Positions 50,701 through 59,205 of a DNA stretch of 59,205 bases are shown piece after piece. Source of the DNA: Acanthaster planci (taxonomy: Eukaryota; Echinodermata; Asteroidea; Valvatida; Acanthasteridae); the NCBI RefSeq assembly GCF_001949145.1, contig NW_019091380.1:1345703-1404907 (forward strand), read 5' to 3'. The position numbers were made by a program, and so were the translations under genes. The stretch's first letter is position 1; each line of letters starts with the position of its first letter. The notes beneath the pieces are model-generated. The model was not told the DNA's origin. It did not search any database and saw only the letters and a list, made by a program, of their open reading frames with translations.

Positions 50701-53700
50701 TGCTTGGGGCCGCGTGATCCAGTCTTCCATGTGTTGTTTAATGACAGTGAGGAAAGTTCCGCTCTGGCAGATCTCTGTCTCACGACTGTTGGTTATTGAC
50801 ACTTGGGCGATCATATGCACTTTATGCAAGGGTTGCATATGGGGGGGGGGCAATTTTTTCCTAATAACGACGGTCCAATTTGTCATCAGTGACAGAATCC
50901 TCACCGCCACGGTGAGGGCGGTAGAACTATGTATTTTCAAAAGAGTTGGCGCTGTCAGTGCTTTTTAAAAATGGTTGCATGTTGGAGAGGAGATTCCGAC
51001 ATGCTGAGAAGTAACTTTCTTTTACTGAAACGTGGCACAAACTCAATTTTCAGTGCAATCACAATCATTCATAATTTGTATATTTAGTTATTTTAGTCAG
51101 TTCACTGGCACCAAGTAATGACTCCAACTGTACAATTGAATGATGCACGTCTTTCTATATGTGTGTGTCTGACTACGTTGAATCGACACACAAGCGATGA
51201 AGTGATAAACAATGAAAAGTGCAAGGGTGTCCATTGATTTTCTCTTTTTGTTTGTTTTCGTGCAATTCGTTGATTTTCATCGCCTTTAATTTAGTTGATT
51301 ACATTTCTTTTGAATTTCTTTTTCTTATCGTTCATTTTCCCCTTGCTTATTTTTCTTTTTTTTTCAGGGGCTCCTAGCGACACCAATGATGAAAGGGGTT
51401 CTTCGTCAAACTAGTTCAATCTTGATTCATTGCGATTTTCAGTCTTAAATGTCCAACCCCTAGATTAAAACTTTCAGATTTAGGGATTTGAGATATCAAG
51501 TCTGAATACCGTACTTCTCGGAATACCAAAGTAATCTGGGTCACTTTCTTTTTGACTATACATTAGTAAAAAAAAACAAACTACCAAAAATACTTTCCCG
51601 GAAGTTTTTTTTTTGAGCGAAATGCAAGTACCAGCTGGGGGTGAAGGATCACATGAAACACTGACCAGCAAGAACCTGTTGACTTAAAACAGCATACTAT
51701 GCGCATGACTGGTAACTACTTTGAGTGGACACACTCAGGTCAATACCACCCTTATAGTGCATCGACAGAACCGAGCTCTTCGGATGCTGGTCTAGTACAA
51801 TTGAGTATCCATAAAATGCATAGAAAAAAATTGTTTTAACCTGGAAGCATTCGACAGTCAGCCAGAGTCTAGAACCTTTTCATATGTTAACCATTGACAT
51901 CATTGAATCGTTGTTCCTCGTATACTTTCAGCTGAGTCCCCACTGCACTGAGGCTTTAGATATTGGAAACAATTTCTGTTTCCATAGCGACGAATATCCA
52001 CCTGCATAGTGATTATTGATTTTGCCTGTCATCCATACAGGAAAAAATGAAACAAGGGCGAGGGGTCTCAAATGCACTGACCACTTAGTTGAATGTACAG
52101 TCTTGACCAGTTTCCAATAATTGATGGACACCAAATGGACTTGAAAGAAGCAGGGATCATTGCGTGCCAATGCCCAGCTACCAAAGAATTTCCGATTGCT
52201 GTTTGGCCTGTCCGAGCTATAAAACGGCCTGTCATGCTCCTCACCAAAACAAGTGGGAGTAATAACTCACGCTTCAGTAAACAATGAACATCCAAGATCA
52301 ATCACTCAGGTCATAAAGGGATTCCGTACTAACGTACTTTTAAACAGGTCTGAGTTTCTTGAAATTCAGCAATTGAATTATCAAAATATTTTTAAATATT
52401 AGGCAGTTTATTTTACAACATCGCTCTTTCCTCGGAACGCGGCTTCAACAACTCCGAGGTATTATCAGTGCCTGTTCCCTCACTTGTCAATAGTGTATGG
52501 AAATCTTACGGTAATCTGAGCACGACAAGCCCCAAACAGCGGTGGCAGCTTAAAAGCTTGTGCGCTCGAGATCTGACGACTGCAATACCAAATCATGCAG
52601 CGCGATGAGCTGTTCTAAAGTCTTTCTTCACTTGGTACCTGTGCATAGATTCTCTCAAATCAATTTATCACTAATGCATGTAGATGCGAAGTCACTTTAG
52701 ATCAAACTTTGAATTGTATTTTCATTATGCTGGTTACAGACCAGATTAGGTGTCACTTTGTTCAAAAGTAGCTGTTTTCTCACATCTTCCTTCCTTGATA
52801 CTGATAGGCCTATTGAATGAAATGAATAACTCCATTAAGCTCTGTTTCACGTGCTTAAGCAGGAAACGCGATTATGCAACTTTATGCAGGGCCTGGGCCA
52901 TACTAAAATCGTTCAAAACCGGTTACGGACATCTGGGCTGACGTTTCTTTTCCCACAGGTGGCACTAAAATCATATAAACTGCGGCTTGTAAATCATATG
53001 AGTTTACTGCAAGAGCTAATGGAGAGCATTCGGGAAGGCAAGAAAACAAGTGGAGGGGGGTCTGTGCCACTCCGTATTACTGCATGAATGGTTTACACGA
53101 CGAGATCTTTTATGCGCGTATGAATCTCGATGCATGACAACCTCTTTGATCATTTGATAATCATCCATGGGTCATATCAATCAATGTCTAAAGCAGACAC
53201 CCTCAGCCTTTGAGGGACAACTGGTTACATGAGAAAACTGCGTGTGATGACATATTAACACTCCACAGCAGTCTTCAGTTGTCGATCTTGGCCACGGATG
53301 ACAGTGTTTAGGCACTCTGAGTTGTTTCAAATGAAGAGGCAGCCACTATAAATTTTGCAAGGTCTTACGCACATTGTGTCAGCCCTATGACAAGTAAAAA
53401 CATTAGGTTGTCGGTATTGTACATGTAGAGGGACTCTGTACTGTAGTACAGTGACTGTCATTTCATTACAAGGCAACCATGTTGTGGTTGTCTAAGCTTA
53501 TTGGCAGATCTGATTATTCCGAGTACGAAAGATGCTCTTAAAAATAGTTGTGATAATAGTTTTGCCCAAAGACTGATTTTACTGTTTCGGCCCGTGCACC
53601 GTGCAGACGAGTGCTCCGCTGAGCTCCCAGCGCATGTCGCCAAACAACAGCAACAGCAGTTATTTCAACTGCGGATGATTGCACGACGCCAGTAGGATTA

Positions 53701-53742
53701 GGGGGCCTATGTTTGCAGCGAAATGCAATTCTGGAAGCTCAC
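47701..53742. other. Gene-poor region
   Basis: Six kb in which no named gene is found. TAGGCCTA occurs at 48510, 50434 and 52805. Open frames of up to 165 codons (50471-50968) lack any domain. A short frame after a good acceptor at 52959 is noted among the findings. Confidence 0.4.
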
Positions 53743-54220
53743 GGGTGCAGACCACTAATTCAAGTGAGAATTTCTGGCCAGCTCATTAGCATTAAAAGTG
53801 CCCCCCACAGTATCTTTTGAAAAAGGAGATTGTTTGGCCCCCAAAATGGTGAGATTGTGAAAATCGCTGCCAGGATGAACTCCCTGGGTCTTTGAACTTT
53901 CATACGAGAGCAGAATGGCTAAAAACTACGGTTGAAAGATGGGCATAAGTGCCCAAGAAAGTTGAGGGTTGCCACTTGAAAAATGGCTGCAATCGGACTC
54001 GGGGAAAATCACTTTTGGGGGGTGATTTTGTTTTGTGGGAAGAATTAAAAATGTAATTGATTAACCCACAAGAAAAATTGAAAACAAATTGAAAGATTTA
54101 GGACAATAATTTCATTTGTGTTTCTGAAATCTCGGGGATGTTGGTATGCATATTATTGGGCCCTGAACTGTGCTGATTTTACACTCTTTTCAATGGGACT
54201 TGAATTAGTGGACTGTACCC
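53743..54220 (-). mobile_element. TIR element family 1, copy B (478 bp)
   Basis: Left end GGGTGCAGACCACTAATTC and right end, reverse-complemented, GGGTACAGTCCACTAATTC give 23-bp terminal inverted repeats with two mismatches, ending in CAAGT. The element is the reverse complement of 28214-28690. No coding capacity, so a MITE. No clear target-site duplication was found. Confidence 0.75.
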
Positions 54221-57028
54221 TTAGGAAATCCTAGACTTGACCTAGTCGGTATCCTCTGTAACCACTGATCTCCATAAAGACTGTCGTCTTGGTGCACACG
54301 TTGTTGTTAGTCCGATCAAATTAAGTTTAGACCTAGAACAAATTGCAATAGAATTCATTTTAGCGTTATATAACTCGAAATAAATATACAGAGAACTTGT
54401 GAAAAATCTAACTTTTTCTATGGAGTGGAAAGGTGATTTTAAAAGCATTTTTTTGGCTAAAATTTTAGTTCTGTTGTACACAAACTATGGAGGGCGCCCT
54501 TTCTTAATTCGTCCGGTGACTTGCTTCGCAGAATATACAATGTAATACAGCGTGCCTAAGACTATTGACCTCATGCGAAGGTGGCAGACGACAGACCAGC
54601 GTTTCACTTGGGAAAGCGAACTTTAACGTAAGAAAGAGTTTATATTTATCATTAGTCATAAATTTAACAATAAATTATAAACTGACAACAGTACTGCACG
54701 TCATTTACTTCATACTAGAACCTTCAAAGAAATTATTGCCGGCTTTATTATCAGAAGTTCTCATACCTGGCCGGGAGGTTGAGCGGAATGCAAGAAATCG
54801 TGGACAACTGCGTTTTTCAATGAGACCGCAACACACAGAGAAAATGCTTGCATGTTAACAGAAAAAGGATGTCAAGGAATACACCGGGCTAGTGAAGCGA
54901 GAGAAAATTCAACTAAAATTTAACAGCAGGTCAAAGAGTACACGTTAACGTTGGTTGTCGACGCAAGTATTGCTATCCCATTGCTTTTGAAAGTTCCTCA
55001 AAAGAAAGTCTCAGGGTGAGGGGTCAACTCGTGACTGCCGCGTGCTGTGATCTGTGTCTCCTGTGTTTAATTTTGCACGGCATTGTTTATTTTGTGGTAA
55101 AGGAGACAAGTATCATGGGAAAAAAACGACTGGTTCTCATTCCGGCGCAGACAGTAGATTTTCGGCGAAAAATATAGACGCATGTTGTGTGCGAAATAAC
55201 GGTGGGTCAACCATTGTAAAAGGCAGAATTATGTACGCGAGATATTTACATACTGCAGACGCAGTTTACCATTATACATATAAATGCAGTGTAAGTTTCA
55301 GAACAGGTATTCTGAAATTGTATGTAGACCCAGATAAAAGTGATGTTTAACAGAAACAAAGTAATGGTTCGGGTAGGCCGTGCAATGAAATTAAGGTGGA
55401 AGCCTTCAAGACAGTGATGGAACATTTCAAATTCATGATGATAAGCAAAGAACGTTTACCGACCTTGTCAGAAAAATGTAAGAAATATTAGCTTCCCAAT
55501 CTGAGGTTTACAGTTGTAAGTACATGGAAAAAAAAAACAAATCCACAAGCACTAAATCCATGAAGTTATAATTTCAAAGGTCTATGGGAAAACTGATGTT
55601 GTTACATACAGAAGCTCTGCATCACACATCCTTTATAACTTCTTTGAGCAACAGAACGAGAAGATCTGAAGTCAGAAAAAAAAACAGGTTCACTGCAACA
55701 TCTGCCGATCTCCTCAATTCCAACAGTCAAGGATCCAGCATCAAGAGACCTGTTAGCAGTCATCCAATGCAGTTGCATGACAGGATGCAACACACAGTGA
55801 TGTGGCTGCCGAAGACAAGGTATGGAGTGTTCTTCAGCATGGGGCCTGTACAGGGATCTGCTCTAATGTGACCATGCCTGATGAAGATGACGCTGACCAT
55901 GCATGGACTGGACGATGAATCAACACTGCTGAGCAGAATTGCAGGGACACCATGCCACCAACATTCCAATCGAAAATTTGTCTGAATTTCTTGTCAAACA
56001 AACAAAAAGAAAAAAGAAAAAATATATAGAACCAAAAAAACGGACACAATAGTCGCGAACACTTTTAATGTTATTTTTGTGGGCAAACATTTGCATCTCC
56101 CCACAATGAACCCAAAACAAGCAAACTGTTTTAACTATGGAAATGAACGCAAACACATTGCATGGTTTTAACTTTTCGTTTTTAAATTCAGGCCTAAGAT
56201 ATTGTTAATCGCCGTTTTTGACTCTCATACCAGTCTAGTTTATAGACAAAATACCTAGCCTGCGCTTTCTGGAAAAGTTATCCATATCTCTTAAAAATGT
56301 AACCTATTCGGTATAACTTTTAAACAAATCAACAGACATTAGTAAATTGCTATCAACAGAAATGTGCTAAAGCCTTGCTGGATAATACCCTCTCCCCTTG
56401 ACACGGAATTGCCGGGTCTCTTAACTTCTATCGAATTTTATGGACACTTTTTGTCTGTCTATATTAAGTCCACCTGTTAACACATAATACATGCTCAAAA
56501 ATGGCCAGGATTTGTACAAATCATGAATTTTAACTTTCCCATACTGGCCGTAGTAGACTCAGCTTGCATGCAGGTAACTAGGTCAAGTGTCACCAACGCA
56601 CACCACAGCCTCGCCCCTGGTCCGATGTTGTGTGTACTTGGCATGGAGATCAATGGTACTCGTGGCTGAGAACCACCGTGCCGTTGTGCGGTGAGCGTTT
56701 TCGAAACCAGGGGATTCGTTTAGACGTCAGTTTCGCCGGTTCCAGTCAGAACATGCAGTTTCGATGTGCGTATAGGCGTCTCGGAATCTCGTACACCGAA
56801 TACTTGCGCGGCTGAAAACAGTCCACAATGGCAAGAATGAACGTTACGTCCGACTTTATTTTCCCGTGTTTGTCTTAGGTGGGGATGTGTCGAATTTCTT
56901 CACCCACCAGACGTGGAGACGAGGACGCATAGGGGTTATAGACGTGAAATTGGCTCCTTGAAAAAAGTAGAAATGTTGTAAATTTTAGTTACAACAATTT
57001 TCGCCCGATTTTGCACCCTTTATACCCT
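54221..57028. other. Non-coding, nothing recognised
   Basis: AT-rich. A GGAGGGCGCCCTTT palindrome lies near 54490. Open frames at 54565-54858, 55054-55350 and 55584-55871 have no identifiable domain. Confidence 0.35.
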
Positions 57029-57064
57029 GGACTCCCTCCGTAACGTAGTACGGTCAGGGAGTCC
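57029..57064. other. Perfect two-part stem-loop
   Basis: GGACTCCCT pairs with AGGGAGTCC, and inside it CCGTA pairs with TACGG around a 6-nt loop, with only a two-base bulge. It could be part of a foldback repeat; no promoter or terminator role is implied. Confidence 0.6.
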
Positions 57065-58646
57065 ACCTGGGCTAGGTGTGCCCTAAATATTAATATGGTC
57101 TAGTGAGCCATGTTTATGGTGGGCATGGTGTGCCCTGTTTCATGGCTGGGTGTGGTGTGCCTGATAAAAACGCAGTTTCATTGCCAGTTTGCCCCCAAAA
57201 CTTCTGGTATCTGGCAATATTCAGCAAATTTTGGAAATGAAACAAAGCTGTGGCAGAAAGACAAATCAAGTGAAGCGTGTGTATGCGGTGATTTATTTCA
57301 GTCTGAGAATACCAACACAATGGCCGTTTGGTGCAGAAAGTGTGTATAGCAAAAAAATTAAGGGAGTAACAGATGCTCGGCGAAGCGAAACGAGGAAGGC
57401 TCTTGACCTCTTTTCCAAAGGGGAAGATTGAAGGTACAAAGAAATACAACTTGCAAATGTTCTATTGACCTATAATTGCTTGAGTAAAAAAATATCGCAG
57501 TGCCCGAACCGGTCTTCGATTCTAGAATATATTTCCAAAGGAATAATTCATAGGCAAATAATTCAAACTGGTACCGAGTGATCCAAGTCAAAATTTAATA
57601 ATCGATTGCCCCCAAAATGAAAATTGTGCCCGAACGTGGAGATCGATCTATAATTCCAGTGGACAATACTTCTACGATGCCATAAAATGTACATTCACGC
57701 ATCGGGAAAACTCAGGTGTAAGACGGCATGTATATAGAACTGCATTATATCATGTCCAACTCTAATGTTTAACGATCACCAATTTACACACTACGGTTAA
57801 GGTGATGAGAAGAAACTAGACATAATCATGTATGAAGATTTTGATAAAGAACACATTTTTGAGATTCTCACAAGAGAAGAATCTTTCTTCTAAACAAAAT
57901 TTGAGACGTACGGCTTTGCAACGAAAAAGCTTTCCGTGATTCGTTGAAAGCCAACATTGATGGGTCAGCTATTACAATAAAGTACTGTAATCACTAGAAT
58001 CACAATACAGGTTCCTGTTCTTTTGTAAAAAAAATGAAAATCAGAGTTGATCATAATCATATACTTGGGAAAACCAACGCCCACCTCTAACGAGCCTTTG
58101 CTTTAATTTTTAACATGTTACCGATTGAACGTAAACACCTTTTGGGAAATAAACGTGTTGCCGCATTCAGACACGTCTCATTACAAGAAATTAATCATCA
58201 CAACGTGTTTAGCTTTGGATTATTGGCATCACAACACGTTCACAAAGCGTTAGCCGGAAGGCGTTTGAAAGGAGTCAAAACATTAACATTTGTTTTACAG
58301 TGTTCTGCATAACATGATTTGCCATAGGGATTGGGCATTTTTTAGTCTACATTCTCACGGCTGAGAATTAACAGAAATGCTTGTCCTGTATATCTCTTGT
58401 AGGCCTACAAGTAGGCCTTATTTTGGGAGTTGTTGTGCCTCTTAGGATTTGTACAAATTGAAAGGTTGGTATAGGCCTATGTGATCGTCCCGTCGTGAAA
58501 ATGCCACATGTCGCTATTGAGATGGCAGTTCGTTACATGTACATCATTAATGCCATATAGATTGCATTGAAGCTTGGCTGCTAATGCTCGCAGCATGTAA
58601 GAACAATTTAGAAAAGTATTAAAAGAAGCGTCAATTTACGACTCAC
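57065..58646. other. Non-coding, nothing recognised
   Basis: AT-rich; TAGGCCTA at 58400 and 58472. No supported exon. Confidence 0.35.
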
Positions 58647-58931
58647 CCGGGCGGTGGGCGGCAGCCAGTCAGGGATCTCTTCTCTCACTATAATCTGCGG
58701 CCGGGTGTCCTTACCAGGCGCAGAGTCATCAGGCGTTGTTGCAGTTGTTCCTTGTATGTGAGGAAATTACCCAGGACTGGGAGCGCCGCTCTCGATGCTG
58801 GTGGTCCACTGGGAATCCATGTTGCCCACGGTCATATCGACTTGAACTCTGATGGGGCTTCCCCCTCTTAACCTCCTTGTTCTCTGCCATCCTCGGGATG
58901 TCATTATTCATTATTTGGACAAAAGCTTCAC
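58647..58931 (-). CDS. Candidate exon sequence of an unidentified gene
   Basis: A strong acceptor (TTTTTCTCCTGTAG) precedes 58931 on the minus strand and opens a frame reading EAFVQIMNNDIPRMAENKEV, which stays open to a possible donor TGG|GTAATT at 58770. Farther on, a different frame reads KDTRPQIIVREEIPDWLPP and ends at a consensus donor CGG|GTGAGT at 58646. The two frames are one base apart and the space between the sites is too short for an intron, so either an assembly indel or alternative exons are involved. No family is recognised. Confidence 0.35.
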
Positions 58932-59205
58932 CTACAGGAGAAAAAAAAAATCATTACAGGATTATTTTCAGTGGAAGGGTCCATAGTCAATTTGCTCGCA
59001 AGTATGAACAACAAGAGGCAAGTTGGCCATTGAAAATGGGATGAGGTAGGCGCATCGTAAACGGTGCACCATAGAATTTCAGCATACATCTCTTTAAATT
59101 AAAATTAATAGTTTTGTATTCGGTCTGAAGGGCTATATGGCTACATGATGAGTACGCAATTCTGTCCGACCTCTTTGCACTTTCTGATTGGGTTTCACAT
59201 GAAAT
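58932..59205. other. Right flank, probable intron
   Basis: Sequence upstream of the candidate acceptor, with no recognised feature. Confidence 0.3.

Noticed and set aside
50471-50968. 165-codon plus-strand frame and its minus-strand counterpart
   Set aside because: No recognisable domain on either strand; no splice support.

Overview
This window is animal nuclear DNA, most likely from a marine invertebrate deuterostome. An echinoderm such as a sea star is my best guess; a hemichordate or amphioxus is not excluded. The evidence is long introns with GT/AG splice sites, intronless class-A GPCR genes, a group-A SRCR receptor, tRNA-derived SINE-like pieces, many short terminal-inverted-repeat elements, and heavy over-use of the palindrome TAGGCCTA. 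It holds no bacterial operons, CRISPR arrays or functional tRNA/rRNA genes that I can see. One assembly gap of Ns lies at 12965-13885.

Layout. 1-4152: decayed transposon sequence (a LINE reverse-transcriptase remnant, a hAT-like end, two TIR elements). 4153-26080, minus strand: a complete gene for the bifunctional ATP-dependent dihydroxyacetone kinase/FAD-AMP lyase (triokinase/FMN cyclase, TKFC). I rebuilt it exon by exon as 16 coding exons (1791 nt, 596 codons plus stop) with every splice phase matching. It includes a 34-nt microexon and a last exon more than 4 kb from its neighbour. 29167-35012, minus strand: a 7-exon gene (1113 nt, 370 aa) for a type I membrane receptor with a signal peptide, two SRCR domains, one membrane helix and a tail with two PPxY motifs. 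38833-39804, minus: an intronless class-A GPCR (323 aa). 45703-46809, plus: a second intronless GPCR (368 aa) with a TATA box just upstream and altered activation switches. 47.1-58.6 kb: a repeat-rich stretch with no gene I can name. 58647-58931, minus: possible exon sequence of an unidentified gene running off the right end.

The four genes do not form one pathway: TKFC is cytosolic sugar and cofactor metabolism, the SRCR protein is a probable cell-surface recognition receptor, and the GPCRs are orphan sensory or neuropeptide-type receptors. The unusual content is mostly in the non-coding part. It includes a 478-bp element present as two copies in opposite orientation 25 kb apart, a 570-bp element in two direct copies, a fold-back pair of about 550-bp arms that carry nuclear-receptor DR1 sites, and recurring GAGGGCGCT sites. 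Among the proteins, the most notable are the SRCR receptor with a Shisa/WBP1-like tail and the second GPCR, which lacks three normally conserved class-A switch residues.
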